A program made the translations under genes and the position numbers. Under the pieces are notes generated by a model that did no database searches, was not told the origin of the DNA, and saw only the letters and a list, made by a program, of their open reading frames with translations. From positions 549,505 to 613,504 of the forward strand of contig NZ_LT594785.1 of the NCBI RefSeq assembly GCF_900091705.1: 64,000 nt of DNA, given 5' to 3'. Within the stretch, counting starts at the first letter, position 1. Each line of letters starts with the position of its first letter. Below, piece by piece: positions 10,261 to 20,962 of the stretch. The DNA comes from Clostridium mediterraneense (GTDB lineage Bacteria > Bacillota > Clostridia > Clostridiales > Clostridiaceae).

Positions 10261-10434
10261 ATGTTAAAGATTACATTAGTTAAGAGTCTAATCGGTAGAA
10301 AAAAAGACCATATCGCTACAGCGAATGCCCTTGGACTTAAGAAAATAGGAAAATCAGTACAACATGAGGCAACACCTCAAATAAACGGTATGGTTAAGAA
10401 AATTAGCTATATGCTTAATGTTGAAGAAATATAA
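10261..10434 (+). CDS. rpmD: 50S ribosomal protein L30
   Basis: L30 is a small large-subunit protein. The 57-residue reading frame starts [17 protein letters not shown] and continues with the family pattern [14 protein letters not shown]. It starts 8 nt after AGGAGGG. Its position between rpsE and rplO is the standard one. Confidence 0.97.
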   Translation: MLKITLVKSLIGRKKDHIATANALGLKKIGKSVQHEATPQINGMVKKISYMLNVEEI

Positions 10435-10464
10435 TAATTATATATAGAGGAGGTGTAGATAACT

Positions 10465-10905
10465 ATGAAACTTCATGAATTAAAGCCAGCAGCTGGCTCA
10501 GTTAAATCATCTAAGAGATTAGGTAGAGGTACAGGATCAGGTACAGGTAGAAATGCTGGAAAAGGTGAAAAAGGACAAAAGGCTAGATCAGGTGGTGGAG
10601 TAAGACCAGGATTCGAAGGGGGTCAAATGCCATTATACAGAAGACTTCCTAAGAGAGGATTCACTAACCCATTCACAAAGCACTTTGTTACAATAAATGT
10701 TAACAGATTAAACATTTTTGAAGATGGTACAGAAGTTACTCCAGAATTATTACTTGAAAGAAGAGTAGTAAGTAAGTTAAATGATGGAGTTAAAATCTTA
10801 GGTAATGGATCAATTGAGAAAAAGTTAACTGTTAAAGGTTGCATGTTCTCAAAGCAAGCAGCAGAAAAAGTTGTTGCAGCTGGAGGAAAAGTTGAGGTGA
10901 ATTAG
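10465..10905 (+). CDS. rplO: 50S ribosomal protein L15
   Basis: L15 is a late assembly protein with a long glycine- and basic-rich extension. That N-terminal part ([20 protein letters not shown]) and the globular C-terminal domain ending in AAGGKVEVN are clear in 146 residues. GAGGAGGTG precedes the ATG. secY begins one base after its stop. Confidence 0.98.
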   Translation: MKLHELKPAAGSVKSSKRLGRGTGSGTGRNAGKGEKGQKARSGGGVRPGFEGGQMPLYRRLPKRGFTNPFTKHFVTINVNRLNIFEDGTEVTPELLLERRVVSKLNDGVKILGNGSIEKKLTVKGCMFSKQAAEKVVAAGGKVEVN

Positions 10906-10906
10906 T

Positions 10907-12184
10907 ATGCTATCAACCCTACGCAATGCCTGGAAAGTTCCAGATTTAAAAAAGAGATTATTATGGACTGTATTCTTAGTTGTAATTTTCAGGATGGGAA
11001 GTCATATTCCTGTTCCTGGAATTAATACAGAAAGCTTGAAAAGTTTAACACAATCAGAAGGACTATTCGGTTTTTATAACTTAATATCAGGAGGTGCTCT
11101 ACAAAGATTTAGTATCTTTGCTTTAGGAGTTGTTCCTTATATTAACTCATCAATCATAATGCAATTGTTAACAATTGCTATTCCTCAATTAGAGCAATTA
11201 TCTAAAGAGGGTGAAGATGGTAGAAAGAAAATTCAGAATATCACGAGATATTTATCAATTTTCATTGGAATCATTATGTCCTATGGAAGTTATTTATTAA
11301 TACGTAGTAGTGGAGCACTTAGCAATAGTAATCCAATGACAGTATTACTTATTATAATTTCATTAGTAGTTGGTTCAACTTTCTTAATGTGGTTAGGAGA
11401 TCAACTTACTGTTAAAGGCTTAGGAAATGGGATTTCTTTAATAATATTCACTAATATTATTTCAGGATTACCTATGACAGCAGCTCAAATGATTGATTTA
11501 ACTAAAACAGGTGAAACAAATGTAGTAGAGGTAGTATTATTTGCAGTATTCACAATTGCATTACTTTGTGGTGTAATATATCTATCATTAGCGGAAAGAC
11601 GAGTTCCAGTGCATTATGCTGGTAAATCAGTTGGTAGCAAGGTTTATAAGGGTCAAAATACTCATATTCCTTTAAGTATTATAGGATCAACTGTTATAGC
11701 AATTATATTCGCTATGTCAGTTATGGGATTCCCTTCAACTATAGCTAGATTCTTTCCTAATAATAGTGTGGCAATTTGGATTACAAGTAATAATTGGAGT
11801 CCATTTAATGAACAACAAATATTATATCCAATATGTTATGCACTATTAACTATATTCTTTACTTGGTTCTATACTCAGATAACATTTAAACCAGAAGAAA
11901 TGGCTGAAAATATGCATAAATCTTCAGGATTTATTCCAGGAATTAGACCAGGTCAAGAAACAGCAATTTACCTTGAAAAACTTCTTAATAGAGTATCATT
12001 CTTTGGTGGTTTATTTGCAGCATTTTTAGCTGTATTACCAGTTATAATTGCAAATTATACAAACTTTAAAGGGATACAATTTGGAGGTACATCATTATTA
12101 ATTATGGTTTCAGTATCATTAGAAATAATGAGACAATTAGAAACTCAATTAACAATGAGACATTACAAAGGATTTCTTAAATAA
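10907..12184 (+). CDS. secY: Protein translocase channel subunit SecY
   Basis: SecY forms the membrane pore of the Sec translocon with SecE and SecG. The 425-residue, strongly hydrophobic protein fits ten membrane segments, with the typical motif FRMGSHIPVPGIN before the plug region, GNGISLIIF in the middle, and the SecA-contact loop FKPEEMAENM-KSSGFIPGIRPG. It uses the GAGGTG at the end of rplO as binding site, which suggests translational coupling to rplO. Confidence 0.98.
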   Translation: MLSTLRNAWKVPDLKKRLLWTVFLVVIFRMGSHIPVPGINTESLKSLTQSEGLFGFYNLISGGALQRFSIFALGVVPYINSSIIMQLLTIAIPQLEQLSKEGEDGRKKIQNITRYLSIFIGIIMSYGSYLLIRSSGALSNSNPMTVLLIIISLVVGSTFLMWLGDQLTVKGLGNGISLIIFTNIISGLPMTAAQMIDLTKTGETNVVEVVLFAVFTIALLCGVIYLSLAERRVPVHYAGKSVGSKVYKGQNTHIPLSIIGSTVIAIIFAMSVMGFPSTIARFFPNNSVAIWITSNNWSPFNEQQILYPICYALLTIFFTWFYTQITFKPEEMAENMHKSSGFIPGIRPGQETAIYLEKLLNRVSFFGGLFAAFLAVLPVIIANYTNFKGIQFGGTSLLIMVSVSLEIMRQLETQLTMRHYKGFLK

Positions 12185-12211
12185 TAAGAAAAATTATGGA
12201 GATGATTTCCC

Positions 12212-12862
12212 GTGAAAATAGTATTATTAGGTCCTCCAGGAGCTGGTAAGGGAACACAGGCTAAATCAATCAGTAATAAATATTCAATTCCACATATTTC
12301 AACAGGAGATATTTTTAGAAAGAATATTTCTGAAAATACACCTTTAGGAATAGAAGCTAAAAGCTATATAGATAAAGGTTTATTAGTTCCTGATGAAGTA
12401 ACTATCAACATGGTTAACGATAGATTATCAATGGATGATTGTAAAAAAGGATATTTACTAGATGGTTTTCCAAGAACAGTAGAGCAAGCAGAAGCTTTAG
12501 ATAAGTTCCTAAGCGAAAGAGGAGAAAAACTAGACACAGCTCTTTTAATAGAAGTTCCTTCAAACTTTATAGTTGAAAGAATGACAGGAAGAAGAGTATG
12601 TCCTTCATGTGGAGCAAGTTATCATGTGAAGTTTAATCCACCAGTTGTGGAAGGAAAATGTGATGTTTGTGGTAGTGATCTTATACAAAGAAAAGATGAT
12701 ACTATGGAAATAGTTCAAGATCGTTTAAATGTATATGAAGCACAAACACAACCATTAATTGATTTTTATAGAAATAAAAATCAACTTTCAGCTGTTGATG
12801 GAACAAAAGCAATTAATGAGGTCTTTGAAAGTATCTGTGAGATCTTAGGGAGCAATAATTAA
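12212..12862 (+). CDS. adk: Adenylate kinase, zinc-containing
   Basis: Adenylate kinase interconverts ATP, AMP and ADP. The P-loop [10 protein letters not shown] is at residues 7-16, the GFPRT motif follows, and the LID domain carries four cysteines (CPSC and CDVC), the zinc-binding form common in Gram-positive bacteria. The start is GTG at 12212, about 8 nt after GGAGATG. The 216-residue length is normal. Its stop overlaps the map start. Confidence 0.98.
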   Translation: MKIVLLGPPGAGKGTQAKSISNKYSIPHISTGDIFRKNISENTPLGIEAKSYIDKGLLVPDEVTINMVNDRLSMDDCKKGYLLDGFPRTVEQAEALDKFLSERGEKLDTALLIEVPSNFIVERMTGRRVCPSCGASYHVKFNPPVVEGKCDVCGSDLIQRKDDTMEIVQDRLNVYEAQTQPLIDFYRNKNQLSAVDGTKAINEVFESICEILGSNN

Positions 12863-13611
12863 TGATTATATTAAAAAATGATTTAGAAATTGAGCTCATG
12901 AGAAAAGCAGGAGAGATAGTTGGAAAAACTTTAAACTTGTTAGAGCAGAATATAAGACCAGGTATTACAACTGCAGAGTTAGATAAGATAGCTGAAGAAT
13001 TTATAACTAAGCATGGAGCGAAACCTTCTTTTAAAGGATTATATGGTTTCCCAGCTTCAGTCTGCATATCTATAAATAATACAGTAGTTCACGGTATACC
13101 TGGAGGTTATACTCTGAAAGATGGAGATATAATTTCTGTTGATTGCGGAGCATTTATCGGTGGTTTCCATGGAGATGCAGCAAGAACATTTCCAGTAGGA
13201 AATGTTTCTGAAGAAGCTAAAAAACTTATAAAAGTTACTGAAGAAAGTTTCTTCAAAGGTATAGAAAAAGCTAAAGTAGGCAATAGATTATCAGACATAT
13301 CTCATGAGATACAACAATATGCTGAATCACAAGGATTTTCAATTGTAAGAGACTTTGTTGGTCATGGTATTGGCAGAGAAGTTCATGAAAGTCCAGATGT
13401 GCCTAACTTTGGGAAGCCAGGAAAAGGTCCAAAGCTTATGGTTGGAATGGCCTTAGCTGTTGAGCCGATGGTTAATAGCGGTAAACATCATGTTAAGACA
13501 TTAAGTGATGGGTGGACAGTAGTTACTGCGGATGGATCTCTATCAGCACACTATGAAAATACAATCGCAATTTTACCTGATGGACCAGAGATATTGACAC
13601 TAGTAAAATAA
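12862..13611 (+). CDS. map: Methionine aminopeptidase, type I
   Basis: This enzyme removes the initiator methionine from new proteins. All five metal ligands of the family can be seen: the two aspartates in SVDCGAFIGGFHGDAARTF, the histidine in VGHGIGREVHE, and the glutamates in LAVEPMVN and HYENTIAI. The protein has 249 residues without an N-terminal extension. The ATG overlaps the adk stop by one base. Confidence 0.98.
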   Translation: MIILKNDLEIELMRKAGEIVGKTLNLLEQNIRPGITTAELDKIAEEFITKHGAKPSFKGLYGFPASVCISINNTVVHGIPGGYTLKDGDIISVDCGAFIGGFHGDAARTFPVGNVSEEAKKLIKVTEESFFKGIEKAKVGNRLSDISHEIQQYAESQGFSIVRDFVGHGIGREVHESPDVPNFGKPGKGPKLMVGMALAVEPMVNSGKHHVKTLSDGWTVVTADGSLSAHYENTIAILPDGPEILTLVK

Positions 13612-13673
13612 TTCATGCGTATTGCTTAGTTATAAATTCATGTTTTAATATATGATTTATGACTGGGTAATCA

Positions 13674-13859
13674 ATGGGGTGAAAGCTGAATAACTTAGTT
13701 GGCAGGATTGGTTATAAAGTAAGATAAGAAGGGTAATACTTCTATAATATACTTGATAATTAAATTATTGCCAATAAGTAAGTTAAACAATTAATACTTA
13801 CAAGTGTGATTGATGGCGAAATAATTCAATTCATTCACATAAATATAGTGAATATTTAA
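13674..13859 (+). pseudogene. Decayed KOW-domain (L14e-like) RNA-binding protein gene
   Basis: One reading frame over 186 nt encodes recognisable pieces of the small KOW-domain protein that many clostridia carry between map and infA: NNLVGRIGYKV, then EG-YFYNILDN, then KQLILTSVIDGEI. The frame is broken by five internal stops (TGA at 13680; TAA at 13725, 13734, 13761 and 13779). No single shift restores it. The resemblance to the family is from memory and the position; I could not align it. It is read as a remnant, not a translated gene. Confidence 0.5.
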
Positions 13860-13910
13860 TAATAAATTTAATAAAGCTTAATGGCACTGTCAAGGAGGTT
13901 TGATTACCTT

Positions 13911-14129
13911 ATGTCAAAAGAAGATGTAATTGAAATGCAAGGTACTGTTTTAGAATCATTACCTAATGCAACATTTAAAGTAAAATTAGAAAGTGGGCAT
14001 GAAATAAATGCTCATATTTCAGGAAAATTAAGAATGAACTTTATAAGAATTCTACCTGGTGATAAAGTAACAATAGAACTTTCACCATATGATCTTACAA
14101 AGGGTAGAATAACTTGGAGAGCAAAATAA
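13911..14129 (+). CDS. infA: Translation initiation factor IF-1
   Basis: IF-1 binds the ribosomal A site during initiation. The 72-residue S1-type OB-fold protein reads [15 protein letters not shown] and ends [14 protein letters not shown]. The ATG at 13911 is chosen because AAGGAGGT lies just upstream at 13892-13899; a possible start at 13881 lies before that binding site and is not the real one. Confidence 0.97.
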   Translation: MSKEDVIEMQGTVLESLPNATFKVKLESGHEINAHISGKLRMNFIRILPGDKVTIELSPYDLTKGRITWRAK

Positions 14130-14255
<126 letters not shown>

Positions 14256-14304
14256 GAATTAAATAACCTTAATAATATTTAGTTTTATGGAAAAAGGAAA
14301 TTTA

Positions 14305-14333
14305 TTGACTTTTTCTAAAAACTAAAATATGAT
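14305..14333 (+). promoter_or_regulatory. Promoter upstream of rpsM (alpha group)
   Basis: TTGACT (14305-14310), a 17-nt spacer and TATGAT (14328-14333) form a strong sigma-A-type promoter inside the ribosomal cluster. It leaves a leader of about 135 nt before rpsM. This would let rpsM-rpsK-rpsD-rpoA-rplQ be made separately from the upstream genes. Confidence 0.75.
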
Positions 14334-14474
14334 TATATAGGCGTTCTGTTAATGTGAGTAAGTTTTGAATGCTATTTGCAGCAGAAATTTACTAGCCTAA
14401 AATTTAATTAATATAGTTAAGAAAATAAAGGATTGATTAAGCAATCAGCATTTCAAAACCAGGAGGTGTAATTA

Positions 14475-14843
14475 ATGGCAAGAATAGCAGGTGTTGACCT
14501 ACCAAGAGAAAAAAGAGTTGAGATAGGTCTAACTTATATATATGGTATAGGATTATCAAAGTCACAAGAAATCCTTAAAGAAACAGGAATTGACGCTGAC
14601 GTAAGAATCAAAGATCTTACAGAAGATCAAGTTAACGAAATAAGAAATTATATCAATGCTAACTTTACTGTTGAAGGTGACTTAAGAAGAGAAGTTAAGT
14701 TAAACATTAAGAGATTAATAGAAATTGGATCATATAGAGGTATGAGACATAGAAAAGGTCTTCCAGTAAGAGGACAAAAAACTAAGACAAATGCTAGAAC
14801 AAGAAAAGGTCCTAAGAAGACTGTAGCAAACAAGAAGAAATAA
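14475..14843 (+). CDS. rpsM: 30S ribosomal protein S13
   Basis: S13 lies at the top of the small subunit and contacts tRNA and the large subunit. The 122 residues start [21 protein letters not shown] in two parts and have the conserved [21 protein letters not shown] tail region. AGGAGGTG precedes the ATG. It is the first gene after an internal promoter. Confidence 0.98.
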   Translation: MARIAGVDLPREKRVEIGLTYIYGIGLSKSQEILKETGIDADVRIKDLTEDQVNEIRNYINANFTVEGDLRREVKLNIKRLIEIGSYRGMRHRKGLPVRGQKTKTNARTRKGPKKTVANKKK

Positions 14844-14861
14844 TTAGGGAGGTAAAACATA

Positions 14862-15254
14862 ATGGCTCAAAAAGTTAAAAAGACTAGAAGAAAAAGAGAC
14901 AGAAAGAATGTTGAACATGGTGCAGCACACATAAAGTCAACTTTCAATAACTCAATAGTTACTTTAACTGATGAAAGAGGAAATGCATTAGCATGGGCAA
15001 GTGCTGGTGGCCTTGGTTTCAAAGGTTCAAGAAAGAGTACACCATATGCAGCTCAAATGGCAGCTGAAACAGCAGCAGCAGCAGCAATGGAACATGGTTT
15101 AAAGAGCGTAGAAGTTTACGTAAAAGGACCAGGTGCAGGTAGAGAAGCAGCTATAAGAAGTTTACAAGCTGCTGGATTAGAAGTTACTTTAATCAAAGAC
15201 GTAACTCCAATTCCACACAACGGTTGTAGACCACCAAAAAGAAGAAGAGTATAG
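14862..15254 (+). CDS. rpsK: 30S ribosomal protein S11
   Basis: S11 forms the platform near the E site. The 130-residue protein has the motifs [15 protein letters not shown] and [18 protein letters not shown], and the conserved C-terminus [22 protein letters not shown] site precedes the ATG. The gap to rpsM is 18 nt. Confidence 0.98.
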   Translation: MAQKVKKTRRKRDRKNVEHGAAHIKSTFNNSIVTLTDERGNALAWASAGGLGFKGSRKSTPYAAQMAAETAAAAAMEHGLKSVEVYVKGPGAGREAAIRSLQAAGLEVTLIKDVTPIPHNGCRPPKRRRV

Positions 15255-15278
15255 TAACATAACGGGAGGTGTAAGGAT

Positions 15279-15899
15279 ATGGCAAGATATACTGATGCAA
15301 AGTGTAAACTTTGCAGAAGAGAGGGTATGAAATTATTCCTTAAAGGGGATAGATGCTACACAGATAAGTGTGCTTTCGTAAGAAGAAGCTATGCTCCAGG
15401 ACAACATGGGGTAAACAGAAAGAAGCTTTCTGAATACGGAGTACAATTAAGAGAAAAACAAAAAGCAAGAAGAATTTACGGAGTTCTTGAAAGCCAATTC
15501 AGAAATACTTATAAAAGAGCTGATAAGGCTAAAGGAGTTACCGGTGAATTACTATTAAGATTCTTAGAAATGAGATTAGATAATGTTGTGTTTAGACTAG
15601 GTTTTGGTTCATCAAGAGCTGAAGCAAGACAATTAGTTAATCATGGACATTTCTTAGTTAATGGAAAAAAAGTTGATATTGCTTCATACTTAGTTGAAGT
15701 TAACGATGTAATTTCAGTTCGTGAGAAGAGTAGAGCTTCAGAAAAGTTCAAGACTTTTGTTGAGAACCCTAAGGCTTTACCACAATGGTTATCAGCGAAT
15801 TTAGAAAACTTCGAGGGTACAGTTAATTCAGTGCCAGCAAGAGAAGATATTGACGTTCCAGTTAATGAAACTCTAATCGTTGAGTTATATAGCAAATAG
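15279..15899 (+). CDS. rpsD: 30S ribosomal protein S4 (zinc-containing form)
   Basis: S4 nucleates small-subunit assembly. The N-terminus carries four cysteines (CKLC and the later C-Y-T-D-K-C), the zinc-binding version of the protein. The S4 RNA-binding domain is seen at [22 protein letters not shown] near residues 97-118 in two parts. The length is 206 residues. In Bacillus S4 is encoded alone and is autoregulated; here it is in the alpha cluster, as in other clostridia. Confidence 0.98.
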   Translation: MARYTDAKCKLCRREGMKLFLKGDRCYTDKCAFVRRSYAPGQHGVNRKKLSEYGVQLREKQKARRIYGVLESQFRNTYKRADKAKGVTGELLLRFLEMRLDNVVFRLGFGSSRAEARQLVNHGHFLVNGKKVDIASYLVEVNDVISVREKSRASEKFKTFVENPKALPQWLSANLENFEGTVNSVPAREDIDVPVNETLIVELYSK

Positions 15900-15987
15900 T
15901 AATTAATCTTAAAGGAATGACTTTTTTAAGATGGATCAGTTGCCCTCAGAATAAGGTTGCCATTTTAATATTAAGGAGGGTTTGCGA

Positions 15988-16935
15988 ATGTTAGAAATCG
16001 AAAAGCCAGTTATTCAATGTATAGAGTCAAATGAAGATGGTACATATGGTAAATTTGCCATTGAACCACTTGAAAGAGGTTATGGAACTACTCTTGGGAA
16101 TGCATTAAGAAGAATATTACTTTCTTCTTTACCAGGAGTTGCACCTACATCTGTAAAAATTGACTCAGTTCTTCATGAATTCTCAACTATTGCTGGTGTT
16201 AAAGAAGATGTTACAGAAATAATCTTAAATCTTAAAGCTTTAGCATTAACAATGGAAGGTGAAGGACCAAAAACTATCTATATAGATGCAAAAGGACCAG
16301 GAGTGGTTACAGGCGCAGATATAACAACAGATGGTGATGTAGAAGTTGTAAATAAGGATTTACATATCGCTACATTAGATGAAGATGGTAAGTTATATAT
16401 GGAGATAACTGTTAATAGAGGTAGAGGTTATGTTACTCAAAATAAGAACAAAACTGAAGAACTTCCATTATCAGCTATAGCTATAGATTCTATCTATACT
16501 CCTGTAAAGAGAGTTAACTTCACAATAGAAAATACTAGAGTTGGTCAAATCACAGATTATGACAAGTTAACACTTGAAGTATGGACTAATGGAACAATAA
16601 AGATAGAAGAAGCTATATCTTTATCAGCAAAAATCCTTATAGAGCACTTTAAGTTATTCATGACTTTAACAGATAATACAAATGATGTTGAAATCATGAT
16701 TGAAAAAGAAGAAGATAAAAAAGAAAAAGCACTAGAAATGACTATAGAAGAGCTTGATTTATCAGTTAGATCATATAACTGCTTAAAGAGAGCTGGTATC
16801 AACACTGTTCAAGAGCTTGCAGCTAAGAGCATGGATGATATGATGAAGGTTAGAAACCTTGGTAAGAAGTCACTTGAAGAAGTTGAAAAGAAACTTATCG
16901 AGCTAGGCTTAAATTTAAAAGTTAACGACGAATAA
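15988..16935 (+). CDS. rpoA: RNA polymerase alpha subunit
   Basis: Alpha dimerises to start polymerase assembly and its C-terminal domain contacts DNA and activators. The N-domain motif [20 protein letters not shown] and the C-domain helix-hairpin-helix ([19 protein letters not shown]) are clear, joined by an acidic linker. The ATG at 15988 follows AAGGAGGG; a TTG two codons earlier is too close to that site. The length is 315 residues. Confidence 0.98.
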   Translation: MLEIEKPVIQCIESNEDGTYGKFAIEPLERGYGTTLGNALRRILLSSLPGVAPTSVKIDSVLHEFSTIAGVKEDVTEIILNLKALALTMEGEGPKTIYIDAKGPGVVTGADITTDGDVEVVNKDLHIATLDEDGKLYMEITVNRGRGYVTQNKNKTEELPLSAIAIDSIYTPVKRVNFTIENTRVGQITDYDKLTLEVWTNGTIKIEEAISLSAKILIEHFKLFMTLTDNTNDVEIMIEKEEDKKEKALEMTIEELDLSVRSYNCLKRAGINTVQELAAKSMDDMMKVRNLGKKSLEEVEKKLIELGLNLKVNDE

Positions 16936-16951
16936 GTTAGGAGGTAGAGCA

Positions 16952-17293
16952 ATGGCAGGATATCGTAAGTTAGGTCGTCCTACTGACCAAAGAAGAGCTA
17001 TGCTAAGAAACTTAGTAACAAGCTTTTTAAAGCATGGAAAGATCGAAACAACTGTAACTAGAGCAAAGGAAACAAGAAGCATCGCTGAAAAGATGATAAC
17101 TCTTGGTAAAAGAGGAGATCTTCACGCAAGAAGACAAGTTTTAGCTTATGTAACAGAAGAAGATGTTGTTAAAGATTTATTTGATAACATAGCTCCAAAG
17201 TACGCTGAAAGAAACGGTGGATACACAAGAATGTACAAAGTAGGTCCTAGAAGAGGAGACGGAGCAGAAACAGTTATACTTGAATTAGTATAA
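16952..17293 (+). CDS. rplQ: 50S ribosomal protein L17
   Basis: L17 lies near the tunnel exit. The 113-residue protein starts [20 protein letters not shown] and contains [20 protein letters not shown] in the core. An AGGAGGT site precedes it. It is the last gene of the ribosomal cluster and is followed by a terminator. Confidence 0.98.
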   Translation: MAGYRKLGRPTDQRRAMLRNLVTSFLKHGKIETTVTRAKETRSIAEKMITLGKRGDLHARRQVLAYVTEEDVVKDLFDNIAPKYAERNGGYTRMYKVGPRRGDGAETVILELV

Positions 17294-17303
17294 TTTGTTT
17301 TGG

Positions 17304-17336
17304 GGGATTAAGTGTTATACTTAATCCCTATTTTTA
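17304..17336 (+). terminator. Terminator of the ribosomal cluster after rplQ
   Basis: GGGATTAAGT (17304-17313) pairs with ACTTAATCCC (17319-17328) around a 5-nt loop, and a T-rich tail (TATTTTTAT) follows. Confidence 0.8.
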
Positions 17337-17338
17337 TA

Positions 17339-17619
17339 TTCATTTAAGTTATATCTATTTACAAAATAAAACTATTAATAGTATTATTTTATAAGTAGAT
17401 ATTTTTTTTATAAAAACTTTATTAATTTATAAATATTATTTAATTATAATAAATAAATTTTGAATTATATCTATTAATAATTATTGTCGTAATTATATTA
17501 TTTATTGTAACAATATCTTTAAGACAGGTTCTTATATTTAGCGTACAATATATATAAAAACATTTAGATAATATATGATTATATTAGGAATTTGAATTAG
17601 AAAATAGGAGGTGTATCTT
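17339..17619 (+). other. AT-rich intergenic region before ecfA1
   Basis: About 280 nt of very AT-rich DNA. A possible -10 box (TACAAT at about 17545) is present without a convincing -35. I see no riboswitch fold, no reading frame and no RNA gene. Confidence 0.5.
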
Positions 17620-18465
17620 TTGTCAGAGAATATGATTAAAGCTAGTAATTTAACTTTTAAATATATAAACGAAGAAGAGAAGATAGAAAAGGTAGCAGTT
17701 AATTCAGTTTCACTTGAGGTAAAAAAGGGTGAATTTCTAGTTGTATTAGGACATAATGGTTCAGGAAAATCAACAATAGCAAAGCATATGAATGCTTTAC
17801 TTTTACCTACAGAAGGTAAGATGTTTATTGATGGCATGGATACTGTTGAGGATAGTTTACTTTGGGAGATAAGAAGTAGAGCTGGAATGGTATTTCAAAA
17901 TCCAGATAATCAACTAGTTGCTACTATAGTTGAAGAAGATGTTGCATTTGGTCCAGAAAATTTAGGTGTTGATCCTGATGAAATAAGAAGAAGAGTTGAT
18001 GATAGTTTAAAAAAAGTTGGAATGTATGAATATAGGAAGCATGCACCACACTTATTATCAGGAGGACAAAAGCAAAGAATAGCTATCGCAGGTATACTAG
18101 CTATGATGCCAAAATGTATAATATTAGATGAGCCTACAGCGATGCTTGATCCTTCAGGTAGAAAAGAAGTAATGGAGACAATTAAGGATGTAAATAAGAA
18201 TTTAGGTATTACAATAATTTTAATTACACATTATATGGATGAAGCAGCACAAGCAGATAGGGTTATAGTTATGGATCAAGGTGAGATTAAACTTGAAGGT
18301 ACACCAAGGGAAGTTTTCTCAAATGTAGCAGAGATTAAGAGAATAGGACTTGATGTTCCACAAGTAACTGAACTTGCTTATGAACTACAAAAAGAGGGAA
18401 TTGAAATTTCTACAGAGATATTAAATATAGATGAGATGGTGGAGAAATTATGTCAATTAAAATAG
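17620..18465 (+). CDS. ecfA1: ECF transporter ATPase subunit A1
   Basis: This is one of two ATP-binding subunits of the energy-coupling factor module that drives vitamin and metal uptake with interchangeable substrate-binding subunits. It has Walker A (GHNGSGKST), signature LSGGQKQR and Walker B ([11 protein letters not shown]). The start is TTG at 17620, 8 nt after GGAGG; an earlier GTG is inside that site. The length is 281 residues. ecfA2 overlaps its end by 16 nt. Confidence 0.96.
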   Translation: MSENMIKASNLTFKYINEEEKIEKVAVNSVSLEVKKGEFLVVLGHNGSGKSTIAKHMNALLLPTEGKMFIDGMDTVEDSLLWEIRSRAGMVFQNPDNQLVATIVEEDVAFGPENLGVDPDEIRRRVDDSLKKVGMYEYRKHAPHLLSGGQKQRIAIAGILAMMPKCIILDEPTAMLDPSGRKEVMETIKDVNKNLGITIILITHYMDEAAQADRVIVMDQGEIKLEGTPREVFSNVAEIKRIGLDVPQVTELAYELQKEGIEISTEILNIDEMVEKLCQLK

Positions 18466-19319
18466 AAAATTTAACACATATATATATGCCTAAATCTCCT
18501 TTCGAAAAAGTTGCATTAAATAATGTTAATATTACAATTAATGATGGAGAGTTTGTGGCACTTATAGGACATACTGGATCAGGTAAATCAACTTTAATAC
18601 AGCATTTAAATGGTCTTTTAAAAGGTAATAAAGGTAAGATTATAGTTGATGGTATGGATCTTGGAGATAAAGGTATTAAGCTTAGTGAAATAAGAAAAAA
18701 GGTAGGATTAGTTTTTCAATATCCAGAATATCAATTATTTGAAGAAACTATAGAAAAAGATATAGAATATGGTCCAAGAAATATGGGGCTTGATCAAGAT
18801 GAGATTACTAGAAGAGTAAAAAGATCAATGAATATGGTAGGGCTTGATTATGAAAAATATAGAAATCTTTCACCTTTTGAACTTTCAGGAGGACAAAAAA
18901 GAAGAGTAGCTATAGCTGGAGTTATAGCTATGGAACCTAAAGTTCTTATTTTAGATGAACCTACAGCTGGATTAGATCCTAAAGGAAGAGATGATATTTT
19001 AGAACAGATTAAAATTCTACATAAGGAATATAAAATGACTATAATTCTAGTTAGTCATAGTATGGAGGATGTAGCTAAAATTGCTAGTAGGGTAATTGTT
19101 ATGAATAAGGGAGAAGTTGCTCTTGATGGTACTGTTAGAGAAGTATTTAAGGAAGTAGAAACTTTAGAGAAGATAGGACTTGGGGTTCCACAAGTAACTT
19201 ATCTAGTAAGAGAACTTAGAAAAAAAGGATTTGATATATCAGATGATATATTTACAATAGAAGAGGCTAAACAAGAGTTAGTAAAAATTATAAAAAAGAA
19301 GGAGGGGTTAGATGATTAA
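18450..19319 (+). CDS. ecfA2: ECF transporter ATPase subunit A2
   Basis: The second ATPase of the ECF module pairs with EcfA1 under the transmembrane EcfT. Walker A (GHTGSGKST), a Q-loop ([11 protein letters not shown]), the signature LSGGQKRR and Walker B ([12 protein letters not shown]) are intact. It has 289 residues. The overlaps with both ecfA1 and ecfT suggest translational coupling of the three subunits. The gene order after rplQ is conserved across Firmicutes. Confidence 0.96.
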   Translation: MSIKIENLTHIYMPKSPFEKVALNNVNITINDGEFVALIGHTGSGKSTLIQHLNGLLKGNKGKIIVDGMDLGDKGIKLSEIRKKVGLVFQYPEYQLFEETIEKDIEYGPRNMGLDQDEITRRVKRSMNMVGLDYEKYRNLSPFELSGGQKRRVAIAGVIAMEPKVLILDEPTAGLDPKGRDDILEQIKILHKEYKMTIILVSHSMEDVAKIASRVIVMNKGEVALDGTVREVFKEVETLEKIGLGVPQVTYLVRELRKKGFDISDDIFTIEEAKQELVKIIKKKEGLDD

Positions 19320-20124
19320 GGATATTACTATAGGACAGTATATACCTGGTAACTCCTTCACTCATAAATTAGATCCAAGAACTAAGATTTTGATAACCTT
19401 ATTATTTATAATAAATTTATTTTTAGTTAAGAAGATATATGGATACATTTTTATAGCGATATTTTTAGCTTTAGCTATAATTATATCAAAAGTACCTTTT
19501 AAGTATATATATAAGGGTTTAAAGCCTGTATTTATTCTTATAGTTATTACAGCTTTATTTAATTTATTTATGATAAAGGGAGCTCCTAGTGATCTTGTTT
19601 GGAAGTGGAAGTTCTTATCTATATATACGCAGGGGATAAGAACAAGTATATTCATGATTTTAAGACTTATACTACTTATTATGGGTACATCATTATTAAC
19701 ACTTACAACATCACCAATAGAGCTTACAGACGGGATTGAGAATTTATTAAATCCATTAAAGAAAGTTAAGTTCCCAGCACATGAACTCGCTATGATGATG
19801 ACTATAGCATTAAGATTCATACCAACTTTAATTGATGAAACAGATAAAATAATGAAAGCTCAAAAAGCTAGAGGAGCAGATTTTGAATCAGGAAATATTG
19901 TTCAAAAAGCTAAAAGCCTAGTTCCATTACTTGTACCATTATTTATTAGCTCATTTAGAAGAGCAGATGAATTAGCAATGGCTATGGAAGCTAGATGCTA
20001 TAGAGGTGGAGATGGAAGAACTAGAATGAAAAAATTAAAATATGGAGCAAAAGATTTAATTGCCTATATTTCAATTATAATTCTTATAGGTTTAACAGTT
20101 TTACTTAGAATGGATATAATTTAG
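19312..20124 (+). CDS. ecfT: ECF transporter transmembrane subunit T
   Basis: EcfT links the two ATPases to a substrate-binding S subunit in the membrane. The 270-residue protein has about five or six hydrophobic segments. It also has the two coupling-helix motifs with the Ala-Arg-Gly signature, seen as [11 protein letters not shown] and [11 protein letters not shown]. No S subunit gene lies nearby, as expected for a shared (group II) module. Confidence 0.95.
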   Translation: MIKDITIGQYIPGNSFTHKLDPRTKILITLLFIINLFLVKKIYGYIFIAIFLALAIIISKVPFKYIYKGLKPVFILIVITALFNLFMIKGAPSDLVWKWKFLSIYTQGIRTSIFMILRLILLIMGTSLLTLTTSPIELTDGIENLLNPLKKVKFPAHELAMMMTIALRFIPTLIDETDKIMKAQKARGADFESGNIVQKAKSLVPLLVPLFISSFRRADELAMAMEARCYRGGDGRTRMKKLKYGAKDLIAYISIIILIGLTVLLRMDII

Positions 20125-20141
20125 ATTTTATTTATAGGAGG

Positions 20142-20168
20142 AGTGTTTCAATTTTGAGACACTTTTCT
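20142..20168 (+). terminator. Possible terminator between ecfT and truA
   Basis: AGTGTTTCA (20142-20150) pairs with TGAGACACT (20155-20163) with one wobble pair, followed by TTTTCTT. The tail is imperfect and truA follows closely, so read-through or attenuation is possible. Confidence 0.45.
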
Positions 20169-20212
20169 TATTTGAAGTTTAGAATTTATTTTGTGATTGA
20201 TTGGAGAAAAAA

Positions 20213-20947
20213 ATGAGAAATATAAAAATAAAGCTAGAATATGATGGAACAGATTTTTGTGGATGGCAAAGACAACCTAAGGGTAGAACAGTTCAACAAT
20301 GTTTAGAAAAAGCTATTTCAAAAGCTATAGGAGAAGAGGTTGAAGTGTTTGGTAGTAGTAGGACAGATTCAGGAGTCCATGCAAAAGGATATGTTGCAAA
20401 TTTTCATACTAACTCTACAATACCAGGAGATAGATTTAAAGATGCTATAAATACAAAGTTACCAGATGATATTATTATCTTAGAATCTGAAGAAGTAGAT
20501 AAAGATTTTCATGCTAGATATTTATCAACAGGGAAAACTTATTGTTATACTATATTAAATAGAAGAGAGTCACCAACTATAGGAAGAAATTATATGCTAC
20601 ATTATAGAGGAAGATTAAATTTAGAGGACATGAATGAGGCATGTAGATATTTTATAGGTAAACATGACTTTGAAGCTTTTAAGAGCCTAGGTAGCTCTGC
20701 TATTACTTCTGTAAGAACAGTTACAGATTTACATATAGAAAAAGAAGATGATAAAATCAAAATATATATATCAGCAGATGGATTTTTATATAATATGGTT
20801 AGAATAATAGTTGGTACATTAATTGATGTTGGAAGGGGTAAAACAAAGCCAGCTGAAATTAAAAATATATTAGAATCTAAGAACAGAAAAATGGCTGGAA
20901 AATGTGTGCAAGCACAGGGATTATGCTTAGAAAAAGTTTTTTATTAA
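20213..20947 (+). CDS. truA: tRNA pseudouridine(38-40) synthase TruA
   Basis: TruA makes pseudouridine at positions 38-40 of tRNA anticodon stems. The catalytic aspartate is in the motif [11 protein letters not shown] near residues 48-58, and the N-terminus reads [17 protein letters not shown]. The ATG at 20213 has GGAG 6 nt upstream. It has 244 residues. It keeps the usual place after the ECF genes and before rplM. Confidence 0.97.
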   Translation: MRNIKIKLEYDGTDFCGWQRQPKGRTVQQCLEKAISKAIGEEVEVFGSSRTDSGVHAKGYVANFHTNSTIPGDRFKDAINTKLPDDIIILESEEVDKDFHARYLSTGKTYCYTILNRRESPTIGRNYMLHYRGRLNLEDMNEACRYFIGKHDFEAFKSLGSSAITSVRTVTDLHIEKEDDKIKIYISADGFLYNMVRIIVGTLIDVGRGKTKPAEIKNILESKNRKMAGKCVQAQGLCLEKVFY

Positions 20948-20962
20948 AAATAAAGAAATAAG

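Noticed and set aside
17339-17619. A riboswitch in front of the ECF transporter genes
   Set aside because: The region is nearly all A and T with no conserved motif of a known vitamin riboswitch; shared ECF modules are not usually controlled that way.
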